A DNA stretch of 36,487 nt from Ruminococcaceae bacterium UBA1691 (lineage in GTDB: Bacteria > Bacillota > Clostridia > Oscillospirales > Acutalibacteraceae). The stretch spans positions 4,968 through 41,454 of the forward strand of contig DCJV01000105.1 of the NCBI GenBank assembly GCA_002320555.1, in the 5' to 3' direction. Shown one piece after another: positions 24,803 to 32,350 of this stretch (the first letter of the stretch is position 1; every line of letters begins with the position of its first letter). A model generated the notes under the pieces. That model did not search any database. It had not been told where the DNA came from and was given only the letters and a program-made list of their open reading frames with translations. A program made the translations under genes and the position numbers.

Positions 24803-25381
24803 ATGGCAGTGAAAAGTATCATGATTGTTGGCGTCGGCGGGCAGGGGACGCTGCTTGCCAGCCGCCTGCTCGGCAGCGCGCTGCTGAGCAAAGGATATGA
24901 CGTGAAAGTATCTGAAGTGCATGGCATGAGCCAGCGCGGCGGTTCCGTCGTCACCTATGTGAAATATGGGGATCAAGTGTATTCACCCACAGTCGAAAAG
25001 GGTGAGGCGGATTACATCCTCGCTTTTGAGCAGTTGGAAGCGGCCCGCTGGCTGCCCTATCTCAAGCCGGAGGGGAAGCTGATCGTCAACATCCAGCAGA
25101 TCGACCCGATGCCGGTCGTCATCGGCGCGGCGGAGTATCCGCAGGGTGTGCTGGAAGCGCTTAAGGCCAGCGGAGCGGATATCACGGCGCTCGACGCGCT
25201 TGCCATCGCCATGGATGCGGGCTCCCCAAAAGCGGTCAACGTAGTGCTCATGGGCGTTTTGGCGCAGCATATGGATCTCAGCCGGGATGTGTGGGAGCGG
25301 GCGCTGGAAGAGACTGTCCCACCAAAATTTTTGGAAATGAACAAGCTGGCGTTTTCCATGGGCTATGATTACGGCGCATAA
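24803..25381 (+). CDS. iorB: Indolepyruvate:ferredoxin oxidoreductase, beta subunit
   Basis: Gamma-domain-type subunit (192 residues) of the two-subunit IorAB enzyme. The N-terminal SIMIVGVGGQGTLLASRLLG and the EVHGMSQRGGSVVTYVKYG stretch are hallmark sequences of this family, and KAVNVVLMGVLAQ follows. It starts 3 bases after the iorA stop, with AAGGAGGG inside the end of iorA acting as ribosome site, so the two are translationally coupled. It holds no iron-sulfur cysteine pattern, as expected for this subunit. Confidence 0.96.
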   Translation: MAVKSIMIVGVGGQGTLLASRLLGSALLSKGYDVKVSEVHGMSQRGGSVVTYVKYGDQVYSPTVEKGEADYILAFEQLEAARWLPYLKPEGKLIVNIQQIDPMPVVIGAAEYPQGVLEALKASGADITALDALAIAMDAGSPKAVNVVLMGVLAQHMDLSRDVWERALEETVPPKFLEMNKLAFSMGYDYGA

Positions 25382-25403
25382 AGCGGAAAGGAATGAATCA
25401 AAG

Positions 25404-26708
25404 ATGGATCACTATTTCAATCCGGCAATCGAAACCGCATCTCGGGAGTATCTCTGGGCGCTTCAGTCCGCAAGGCTGATTCAAATGGTACATAACGCAT
25501 ACAATCATGTGCCGTTCTACAAACAGAAATTCGATGAGATCGGCCTGCTGCCGGGTGATATCAAAACGATTGACGACATTACCAAGCTGCCCTTTACCGT
25601 CAAGCAGGACCTGCGGGATCATTATCCCTTTGGCCTGTTCGCCGTCCCCAAGGATCAGCTGGTGCGCATTCATGCGTCTTCCGGCACGACGGGCAAGCAG
25701 ACGGTCGTTGGCTACACGCAGCATGATATCGACGTGTGGTCTGAAGGCGCGGCGCGCGCATTGACGGCGGCCGGCGCAACAAAAACGGATTCGATCCATA
25801 TATCCTACGGCTACGGCCTGTTTACGGGCGGCTTAGGGCTTCACTATGGCGCAGAGAAGATGGGCGCCACCGCGATTCCGGTTTCCTCCGGCAATACGAA
25901 GCGTCAGGTACAGATCCTGCAGGATTTCGGTTCCGACATTTTGTGCTGCACACCTTCCTATGCAATGTTCATTGGCGAAACGGTCAACCGCATGGGAATC
26001 GATCCCACTACGCTGCGTTTGCGCGCAGGCTTATTTGGTGCAGAGCCCTGGTCGGAAAACATGCGTCGTCAGATCGAAAAATCCCTGGCCATCAAGGCGT
26101 ATGATATCTACGGCCTTTCTGAAATCGCAGGCCCCGGCGTTTCCTATGAATGCCGGATGCAGACCGGCCTTCATGTGTGTGAGGATTATTTCTATCCAGA
26201 GGTCGTCGATCCGGACACCCTTCAGCCTGTGCCAGACGGAACGTATGGCGAGCTGGTCTTCACCTGCATCGGTAAGGAGGCGCTGCCGCTGGTGCGCTAC
26301 CGTACGCGCGATATCTGTGCGATCAGCCATGAGAAGTGCGAATGCGGCAGGACGCTTGTCAAGATGGCGAAGCCCAGGGGCCGTTCGGACGATATGCTGA
26401 TTATTCGCGGCGTCAACGTCTTCCCATCTCAGGTGGAACATGTTATACTGGAGCTGGGTATGGAGCCGAATTACCAGATTGTCGTTACAAGGGAAAACAA
26501 TCTCGACGTGATGGAAGTTTATATCGAGATGTCCGAAAAGATGTTCTCCGACTCCGTGCGCAGGATCGAGGAAACAGAGTCACGCATCAAGACCGCGATG
26601 CAGACGACGCTGGGCGTTTCCGCAGTGATCCATCTGGTGGAGCCGCAGTCCATTCCGCGCTCCGAAGGCAAAGCGGTGCGCGTGATCGATAAACGAGTGA
26701 TTGATTAA
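25404..26708 (+). CDS. paaK: Phenylacetate-CoA ligase family protein (copy 2)
   Basis: Second AMP-forming aryl-CoA ligase, 434 residues, clearly paralogous to the first copy along its full length. It has the phosphate loop ASSGTTGKQT (91-100), GYGLFTGGLGLHYG, YGLSEIAGPGVSYE, RYRTRDI and RGRSDDMLIIRGVNVFPSQVE, plus CECGRT where copy 1 has CRCGRT. ATG 25404 with GGAAAGG upstream is chosen; the open frame before it (from 25365) overlaps the iorB end. Differences such as PVSSGNTKRQV versus PNSSGNTEKAL and SYECRMQTGLHV versus SGECRERDGLHF lie near the acceptor pocket and suggest different aryl substrates. That is an inference. Confidence 0.92.
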   Translation: MDHYFNPAIETASREYLWALQSARLIQMVHNAYNHVPFYKQKFDEIGLLPGDIKTIDDITKLPFTVKQDLRDHYPFGLFAVPKDQLVRIHASSGTTGKQTVVGYTQHDIDVWSEGAARALTAAGATKTDSIHISYGYGLFTGGLGLHYGAEKMGATAIPVSSGNTKRQVQILQDFGSDILCCTPSYAMFIGETVNRMGIDPTTLRLRAGLFGAEPWSENMRRQIEKSLAIKAYDIYGLSEIAGPGVSYECRMQTGLHVCEDYFYPEVVDPDTLQPVPDGTYGELVFTCIGKEALPLVRYRTRDICAISHEKCECGRTLVKMAKPRGRSDDMLIIRGVNVFPSQVEHVILELGMEPNYQIVVTRENNLDVMEVYIEMSEKMFSDSVRRIEETESRIKTAMQTTLGVSAVIHLVEPQSIPRSEGKAVRVIDKRVID

Positions 26709-26729
26709 GGATAGAAAGGTGGGTTTGAT

Positions 26730-27158
26730 ATGCCAATCAAGCAGATTTCCATTTTTGTGGAGAACAAGCCCGGCCGGCTGGCCGATATCACCTCTCTGGT
26801 CGCGGAAAAGGGGATCGATATCCGCGCGCTTTCCATTGCGGACACGACAGACTATGGGATCCTCCGCCTGATCGTCAACGACCCGGAGAAAGCGGAATCA
26901 GTGCTCAAAGAGAGCGGTCTGACCGTATCCATAACGAACGTGCTCGGCATCGGCATCCCGGATGAGCCGGGCGGATTTTCCCGGGCAATCCGTGTGCTGG
27001 CGGAAGCGGGCATCAGCGTGGAATATGCCTATGCGTTCATCACGCCGGAGGTCGGCGCGGCATATGTGATCATCCGCGTGGAGAATAACGAGGAAGCGAC
27101 GGCGGTGCTGACGAAGGCCGGCATTAAGCTGATTGAGCAGGAAGAAATCTTCTCCTGA
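26730..27158 (+). CDS. Tandem ACT-domain amino-acid-binding protein
   Basis: A 142-residue protein made of two ACT domains (about 1-68 and 70-142). The first has KQISIFVENKPGRLADITSLVAEKGIDIRAL and the second has EPGGFSRAIRVLAEAGISVEYAYAF. ACT domains bind amino acids and control enzymes. Proteins like this are regularly found next to phenylacetate-CoA ligase/ior genes, which suggests an aromatic amino acid as ligand. No catalytic or DNA-binding part is present. The ribosome site is GAAAGGTGGG. It is the last gene before a strong hairpin, so it closes the operon. Confidence 0.9.
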   Translation: MPIKQISIFVENKPGRLADITSLVAEKGIDIRALSIADTTDYGILRLIVNDPEKAESVLKESGLTVSITNVLGIGIPDEPGGFSRAIRVLAEAGISVEYAYAFITPEVGAAYVIIRVENNEEATAVLTKAGIKLIEQEEIFS

Positions 27159-27173
27159 AAATGATCATCATAT

Positions 27174-27212
27174 AACGGGAACCGCATCAATTGATACGAT
27201 GCGGTTCCCGTT
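27174..27212 (+). terminator. Terminator hairpin of the ligase-ior operon
   Basis: AACGGGAACCGCATC (27174-27188) pairs perfectly with GATGCGGTTCCCGTT (27198-27212), 15 bp with a 9-base loop, followed by TGATATT. The T-tract is short, but the stem is very stable and lies 15 bases after the stop. The remaining bases up to 27393 are AT-rich with no gene seen. Confidence 0.7.
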
Positions 27213-27393
27213 TGATATTGAGCTAGAAGTGAGGAAAAGTTTAGTTATCATATCTGCTCAATGGAGGAGCTTTGTTTTACCGCCTCAAGACACACCCAGA
27301 CACTTGTTTTGTTTATAGTTAGCAGGAGATCTTTTATATCAATATCTATTTCTTTGAGGCAGGGCAAAGCTAAATTGAACAATGTGTCTTTTA

Positions 27394-28056
27394 TTATTCC
27401 GTATACAGAGTTCCATCAACGATATGTACAATTCTATCGCATTGTTTCGCCACTCGCTCATCATGTGTAACGATAATCACTGTTTTTCCCTGTTTGTGGA
27501 TCTGCTTGAATAAGTCCATGATATCTTGCCCAGTTTTTGAATCCAGTGAACCGGTAGGTTCGTCCGCTAAGATGATTTCCGGTTCGTTGATGAGCGCCCG
27601 CGCAATTGCTACCCGCTGTCTTTGTCCACCTGACATTGTACAGCAGAGTTGTTTTTTTAGTGAGGAGATATTCAATTCTTTCATAACAGAGTCGACAGCC
27701 TGTTTTGCATTGATTTTCTTTTTGCTGTATGCGAGAGGCAATGTAATATTTTTTTCGGCTGTATAATGTTCAATGAGCGCGAAGTCCTGTACGATAAACC
27801 CAAAATATTCGTTTCTTAAGTTTGCGTTTTTCTTCGTGGATAAACTTTGGATTGACACACCGTTTAGCAGATACGTTCCCCCGGATGGCTGTTCAAGGCA
27901 TCCAATAATGTTTAAAAGGGTTGATTTTCCGGAGCCTGAGGGGCCCATGACAGCCAACAATTCACCCTTAGAAATATCCAAAGATAGGTCATGTAGCGCA
28001 ATTGTTTTGGCGCCACCGGTGCCAAAAGTTTTTGAAATATTGAATAATGAGATCAT
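27394..28056 (-). CDS. ABC transporter ATP-binding protein (MacB/LolD type)
   Basis: ATPase of an exporter with FtsX-like permeases, 220 residues. Walker A is GPSGSGKST (38-46), the Q-loop is at FIVQ, the signature MSGGQRQR starts at 141 (Met in place of the usual Leu), Walker B is IILADE (161-166), and the switch histidine is in VTHDE. The ATG at 28056 is preferred over the longer frame beginning at 28080: AAAGGA, inside the end of the upstream permease gene, lies about 9 bases before it. It is the last gene of a three-gene minus-strand operon. The whole operon is visibly more AT-rich than its surroundings, suggesting acquisition. Confidence 0.93.
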   Translation of the reverse strand: MISLFNISKTFGTGGAKTIALHDLSLDISKGELLAVMGPSGSGKSTLLNIIGCLEQPSGGTYLLNGVSIQSLSTKKNANLRNEYFGFIVQDFALIEHYTAEKNITLPLAYSKKKINAKQAVDSVMKELNISSLKKQLCCTMSGGQRQRVAIARALINEPEIILADEPTGSLDSKTGQDIMDLFKQIHKQGKTVIIVTHDERVAKQCDRIVHIVDGTLYTE

Positions 28057-28060
28057 GTGT

Positions 28061-29185
28061 TTATTCCTTTCTGATGGCACTGTTCAAATCCAGATGTATG
28101 AGCCGGATACAGGGGACGAATGATATCACCATCCCCAAAACCAGTATGAACAGCGTTGTTAGCAAAAATATTCGTAAATCTTTTCCAATTGCAAAGGAAA
28201 TCAAAATGGATATAGCCAAAGGAATAAAAACTTGGGAAAGGATGCGTATGAGGATATCCTTCATCGTTGCGCCATACATAATGTGAATCAAAAATTCCCT
28301 TTTATGACAGTCTATATATTCTAATATACTCGAAACCAAACCTAAAACAGAAACACTCAGGAGCAAAATGAGAATGGTTGTTGCCAGTTCAATAAAGAAT
28401 TCATTTTCTTCTGTGATATTTTCTAATTGATCAGAAAAGCTTTCAAACGCAAAAGTAAACAAACCCAATTCATATGACTTGTTTTGAATTTCCTGAAAAA
28501 CAGTATCTTTGTCTGTCAAAATGACTGTAGAATTAATCGCCATGTCAAGATCTGAAAAGCTGCTGTTTGCTTGAATATTGACCGGACAAAGAATGCTTTC
28601 GTCTAAAGAAATGATTTCGTTGGAAGCCTTTGGGTTTAAATAGAATGACCCTTCTTTCAAATAATCCATTACCTCATATTTATCATTTATGATATCTCCT
28701 ATTTGATAGGTCTGTTTGAAGTGATGGCCCAGTATAACTGGCAGATAGCCCCGAGGCGTGTTGTTAGAAAACAAGTTGTAACCGCCTTCGGCCTCAAGGC
28801 GGAAGGTATTCCAGAAAGAGGTGTCTGCATAGAAAAACGTTGTTGGTGACGCATTTCCCTGTAAGTTCTCCTGATACTGGTAAAAGGTGTATGCTTGAAA
28901 GCCGGGATTTTGCATAATATAGTTATATAGCTGATACATGCGATTCCCTGCATCAGGGTTAGAGAATATATTGGTTTCAAAATAAGCTTCGTCTGTGATA
29001 TCCTTTAAATAATAGAGCTGCTCATAATGGTTGAGCGCTTCTATTTTTTGTTTATACTCCTGCATATGGAATAGTAATAAAAAAATGATCGTAAAAAGTA
29101 GTGTTGCCGCAAGCAATTGTAGAAACATGCCGAGGTAATGAAGCGGTTTTTCTTTGAGATCATCCCAGATGAAATGCCATCGCAT
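28061..29185 (-). CDS. FtsX-like ABC transporter permease (second permease)
   Basis: Membrane permease of 374 residues with the MacB/FtsX plan. One helix lies near the N-terminus (about 15-40), then an extracellular domain (about 45-260), then three helices at the end. The loop HKREFLIHIMYGATMKDIL is the counterpart of the conserved REIGIRKALGA loop, and the final SFVPCIRLIHLDLNSAIRKE resembles the family end. AAAGGAGAGGTG precedes the start. The stop lies 4 bases before the ATPase start, so translation is coupled. The substrate is unknown. Such two-permease transporters often export or resist peptides, but no peptide gene or sensor kinase is seen nearby. Confidence 0.82.
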   Translation of the reverse strand: MRWHFIWDDLKEKPLHYLGMFLQLLAATLLFTIIFLLLFHMQEYKQKIEALNHYEQLYYLKDITDEAYFETNIFSNPDAGNRMYQLYNYIMQNPGFQAYTFYQYQENLQGNASPTTFFYADTSFWNTFRLEAEGGYNLFSNNTPRGYLPVILGHHFKQTYQIGDIINDKYEVMDYLKEGSFYLNPKASNEIISLDESILCPVNIQANSSFSDLDMAINSTVILTDKDTVFQEIQNKSYELGLFTFAFESFSDQLENITEENEFFIELATTILILLLSVSVLGLVSSILEYIDCHKREFLIHIMYGATMKDILIRILSQVFIPLAISILISFAIGKDLRIFLLTTLFILVLGMVISFVPCIRLIHLDLNSAIRKE

Positions 29186-29209
29186 TGCTGCGCCACCTCT
29201 CCTTTCATT

Positions 29210-30253
29210 CTATATTCGCGGAATCATCTTGCGCGCGTGTATCATAATACTGATCAGGCTGATGCCTCCCAAAGCCAATGCGATGAACCAGGCACATGCC
29301 AGTGAGATGGGGGACACCGAAAAAGATAGATATTGAAAGGGATGGAAGAAACGGCTGAATATGATAGCAAGTATACTGCCAACAGCGAGAGAGCAGAGAA
29401 ACGCGCTGCTGTAGTCTTTCGCGACTGCGGATAAAAGGCGGCTTTTTTCCGCCCCTACCAAATATCTGACAAACAGCTCTTTCCTCTTATGTGCAAGCCA
29501 ATTCCGATTCAGACTTGCTATGTTCAGCATGAGAAGAAGTGTCAAAAGAGCGGTTCCCACCAATAGCATTTGCTTATCCTCAGATTGCTGCAATTGTGTC
29601 AGTGGATTTGCCGTTGCATTTTTTAATTCTGAAATTTGAGTGGTTGGGGAACATGCATGAATGTAAGTACATAAATTTTGAAAGAGCTCCGGAGTGGATT
29701 TTCCCGCATCCAATACAAAGGTTCCAGTAACAGGAAGTGATGATCCATTTGAAAGGACAGCTTTCAAATTCAGGATATATTCGTAGATATCCTGAAGGGC
29801 ATCATCTGAAAATCGATTTACCTGATATGAGTGCTGGTTATAATAAAAGAAAAAAGCACCTTGTTTTCTAACACAATCTGTTTTCCGTTCTTTGCTTAAA
29901 ACGGCTTCATTTGCTATGTCAGCTGCGAGGAAAGAATATATATTCCCATTTTCTGTTTTGATCTTTATAGGCGTGCTGGAATAAACTTCTAAAGTTTTTG
30001 AAAAAGGTTGGTTATGCGTCATCAGGAAACCCTGCGGTTGACGTTCCATCCAGAGGAGCAAATCACCATTTGTTACAAAAGAGTTATCATTGTTCTCGAT
30101 TTTAAAGAGGATGCTGTCCGAAGTCCCGAAAGGATATTGCTGATTGAGTTTTGTTTGATTAAAGAATAATATAGAAGATGCCAAAACAATAAAAAAAGAA
30201 AATACTGTAAAAAAAAGCAACAATAATTTGGAGGTATGTAGCCAATGTCTCAT
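29210..30253 (-). CDS. FtsX-like ABC transporter permease (first permease)
   Basis: A 347-residue membrane protein, first gene of the AT-rich transporter operon. One N-terminal helix (about 8-32), a soluble extracellular part (about 33-230) and three C-terminal helices are visible. The loop HKRKELFVRYLVGAEKSRLL again mirrors the FtsX-family loop. It is not closely similar to the second permease, so the pair would form a heterodimer. The ATG at 30253 has GGGAGAG upstream. A GC-rich hairpin lies 22 bases before the start and a promoter at 30419-30447. Family assignment is by architecture and loop, hence moderate confidence. Confidence 0.75.
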   Translation of the reverse strand: MRHWLHTSKLLLLFFTVFSFFIVLASSILFFNQTKLNQQYPFGTSDSILFKIENNDNSFVTNGDLLLWMERQPQGFLMTHNQPFSKTLEVYSSTPIKIKTENGNIYSFLAADIANEAVLSKERKTDCVRKQGAFFFYYNQHSYQVNRFSDDALQDIYEYILNLKAVLSNGSSLPVTGTFVLDAGKSTPELFQNLCTYIHACSPTTQISELKNATANPLTQLQQSEDKQMLLVGTALLTLLLMLNIASLNRNWLAHKRKELFVRYLVGAEKSRLLSAVAKDYSSAFLCSLAVGSILAIIFSRFFHPFQYLSFSVSPISLACAWFIALALGGISLISIMIHARKMIPRI

Positions 30254-30274
30254 AAGCTCTCCCGCTTCTTAATA

Positions 30275-30311
30275 GGCCGCGGTGCGTGCGGATATTGCAT
30301 GCACCGCAGCC
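30275..30311 (-). promoter_or_regulatory. GC-rich leader hairpin before the transporter operon
   Basis: GGCCGCGGTGCGTGC (30275-30289) and GCATGCACCGCAGCC (30297-30311) form a 15-position stem with two imperfect pairs and a 7-base loop, in an otherwise AT-rich leader. No T-tract follows on the minus strand. It could control translation of the first permease. Confidence 0.4.
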
Positions 30312-30418
30312 TGGAATTTAATGATAAGGATGCTGTTTTTTAATATTGCGGCCAACAGTATTCAAATCCCCAATTAGTTCATGTCTACCACTCTCAGATA
30401 CTTTTAAATGCTATAATA

Positions 30419-30447
30419 ATTATATATATCTATATTGATAATATCAA
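30419..30447 (-). promoter_or_regulatory. Promoter of the AT-rich transporter operon, with palindromic -35
   Basis: On the minus strand TTGATA (complement of 30442-30447), a 17-base spacer and TATAAT (complement of 30419-30424). The -35 lies inside the perfect palindrome TTGATA-A-TATCAA (30435-30447), which could be a repressor site. Confidence 0.6.
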
Positions 30448-30519
30448 CCGTAAATAAGGAAATATTTGTATTTAAATAGGTTCCGTGTGTTCGCTGCCTT
30501 CAGAATTCTTCTCGCCTGT

Positions 30520-30760
30520 TTCATCTGCCCTATGTGATGGGGTTCAACGAGGAGTATACCGGAAAAAATACCGCGAGATCGCCCGGATGATAGGCGTTGA
30601 AGCACAGGCTGAATACCGCAAGTCCGCGATCGACACGGTCCGCCAGCTTATCCATTGACGTCGGTATTCCGCAGACGCTGAAGAAGATCAGCGTAAAGGA
30701 AGCGGAGCTCGACGCGGTCGCAGGCGTCTGCACAGGTGGTAACCCGCGGCCCCGCACCCT
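30520..30760 (+). pseudogene. Remnant of an iron-containing alcohol dehydrogenase
   Basis: Only C-terminal pieces of a group III (iron-dependent) alcohol dehydrogenase remain, in shifting frames. LPYVMGFNEEYTGK is readable from 30525. After a frameshift come KYREIARMIGVEA and EYRKSAIDTVRQL. After a second shift near 30648 come LSIDVGIPQTLKKISVKEAELDAVA and VCTGGNPRPRT. These match the order and spacing of the family's end, with a small deletion before VCTGGNP. No start, no N-terminal NAD domain and no iron-site histidines are found upstream. It is therefore a truncated, frameshifted relic at the edge of the AT-rich transporter island. Confidence 0.8.
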
Positions 30761-31027
30761 TCGGTGCATAAGATTGATTCTCAGATTGGTTAACATAAGA
30801 ATCCTATATACAATGCTGTAATCATTCTCCTGTTCAATTTGGACAAAATTCGGCAGAAACATGGTACCCGGTTGGCATAAAAATCACCGCCTAATTTATT
30901 TAATTTGCTTATTCTCACTATTTATTAAATATCAATTAAAATGAATTCTGTTTACTCGATTTCGATAAACAATAGAAATCAGGTTATCCTAATACATACA
31001 AAGGAATTTCAGAAAGGCGGAATTAGA
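30761..31027. other. AT-rich upstream region of enolase
   Basis: No gene is seen between the dehydrogenase relic and enolase. The stretch is AT-rich and must hold the enolase promoter, but no box pair with good spacing stood out. AAAGGCGG, the enolase ribosome site, lies at its end. Confidence 0.4.
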
Positions 31028-32296
31028 ATGAACAACGAAAGAATTACTTCTGTGATGGGGCGGCAGATTTTCGACTCGCGCGGCAATCCCACCGTGGAGG
31101 CCTGCGTAACCCTGCGGGACGGCACACAGGCCTGCGCGAGCGTCCCATCCGGCGCTTCGACCGGCATGTATGAAGCCTGCGAATTGCGCGACGGCGATGA
31201 AGCCTTCGGCGGAAAAGGCGTTCAGAAGGCGGTCGACAATATTAATGCTCACATTTCCGGCGAGCTCAACGATATGCTGGTAACCAATCAGCAGGCGATC
31301 GATATGGCGATGTGTTCTATCGATGGGACGGATAATAAATCGAGGTTGGGCGCCAATGCGATCCTGGCGGTTTCCCTTGCCTGTGCCAAAACGGCGGCAA
31401 GATTTTGCGGAATGCCCTTTTACCGCTATTTGGGCGGTGTAAACGCGGTAACGCTCCCCGTGCCGATGCTCAATATTCTCAACGGCGGCGCGCATGCGAG
31501 CAATAATATGGACATCCAGGAGTTTATGATTTTTCCAGTCGGCGCACAATGCTTTTCTCAAGCCATGCGAATGGCGGTTGAAACCTATGCAGAGCTGGGA
31601 AAAACATTGAAAAAGCGCGGCCTGTCCACAACCGTGGGCGATGAGGGCGGCTATGCGCCGGATCTCGAAAGCGACCGGCAAGCGCTGGAGCTGCTGCTGG
31701 AAGCAGTGGAGCGGGCGGGCTACCGACCGGGAGAGGATATCCGGATCGCTCTGGATGCGGCCGCCAGTGAATGGAAAACAGAGGAAGGCTATTTGATGCC
31801 GAAAAGCGGGCAACGCATGACGACGCAAGAGGTAATTTCTCATTTCAAAAAGCTGGCGCAGGAGTATCCGATCCAGTCAATTGAGGACCCGTTGGCTGAG
31901 GAGGATTATGACGGATTTTCTGAGATCACACAGCAAATCGGGGAGCAGGTACAGATTGTCGGAGACGACTTGTTTGTAACGAATCCCAGGCGGCTGCGGG
32001 AAGGCATTGCGCAGGGATGTGCAAATGCGATTTTAATCAAACCCAATCAGATTGGAACGCTCACTGAAACGATGGAGGCCGTACGGCTTGCAAAAGCATA
32101 CGGCTATGGGACGATCCTTTCCCACAGAAGCGGGGAGACGGAGGACACCTCTATTGCGGATATCGCCGTGGCGCTGAATGCCGGGCAGATTAAAACAGGA
32201 GCTCCGGCCAGAACGGATCGCGTTTGCAAGTATAACCGCCTGCTGGAAATCGAGCGTCAGCTGGATAAAACGGCGCATTTTGGAATTCGTAATTAA
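31028..32296 (+). CDS. eno: Enolase
   Basis: Converts 2-phosphoglycerate to phosphoenolpyruvate in glycolysis. The 422 residues start with ITSVMGRQIFDSRGNPTVE. They hold the flexible loop SGASTGMYEA (41-50), catalytic Glu206 in GDEGGYAPD, the magnesium ligands Asp243 (ALDAAASE), Glu286 (SIEDPL) and Asp313 (GDDL), catalytic Lys338 (LIKPNQIGT) and the signature SHRSGETED. The ATG at 31028 with AAAGGCGG upstream is preferred; the frame is open from 30941, but that part has no similarity. It stands alone, not with other glycolytic genes, and is followed by a hairpin at 32303-32336. Confidence 0.97.
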   Translation: MNNERITSVMGRQIFDSRGNPTVEACVTLRDGTQACASVPSGASTGMYEACELRDGDEAFGGKGVQKAVDNINAHISGELNDMLVTNQQAIDMAMCSIDGTDNKSRLGANAILAVSLACAKTAARFCGMPFYRYLGGVNAVTLPVPMLNILNGGAHASNNMDIQEFMIFPVGAQCFSQAMRMAVETYAELGKTLKKRGLSTTVGDEGGYAPDLESDRQALELLLEAVERAGYRPGEDIRIALDAAASEWKTEEGYLMPKSGQRMTTQEVISHFKKLAQEYPIQSIEDPLAEEDYDGFSEITQQIGEQVQIVGDDLFVTNPRRLREGIAQGCANAILIKPNQIGTLTETMEAVRLAKAYGYGTILSHRSGETEDTSIADIAVALNAGQIKTGAPARTDRVCKYNRLLEIERQLDKTAHFGIRN

Positions 32297-32302
32297 AGAA
32301 AA

Positions 32303-32336
32303 GGGAGCGCCCGCACGATCAGATGCGGACGCTCCC
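32303..32336 (-). terminator. Shared hairpin between enolase and the phosphoesterase
   Basis: GGGAGCGCCCGCA (32303-32315) pairs with TGCGGACGCTCCC (32324-32336) with one mismatch and an 8-base loop. On the minus strand it runs into TTTTCTTTAATT, a good terminator for the phosphoesterase. On the plus strand only TGTTAT follows enolase, so it is weaker there. Confidence 0.7.
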
Positions 32337-32350
32337 TGTTATGGGTACTG

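Noticed and set aside
30254..30312. Short open frame MQYPHAPRPIKKRESL ending at the first permease start (minus strand)
   Set aside because: Only 16 codons, no clear ribosome site, and its sequence is explained by the GC-rich hairpin. A coupled leader peptide cannot be excluded but is unsupported.
30330..30385. Possible 15-residue peptide (LNTVGRNIKKQHPYH) before the AT-rich transporter operon
   Set aside because: Considered as a peptide substrate of the transporter, but it starts with TTG, lacks proper ribosome spacing and has no leader/core pattern.
30530..30862. A 110-codon open frame on the minus strand
   Set aside because: The plus strand here shows ordered fragments of iron alcohol dehydrogenase, so the minus frame is an antisense accident.
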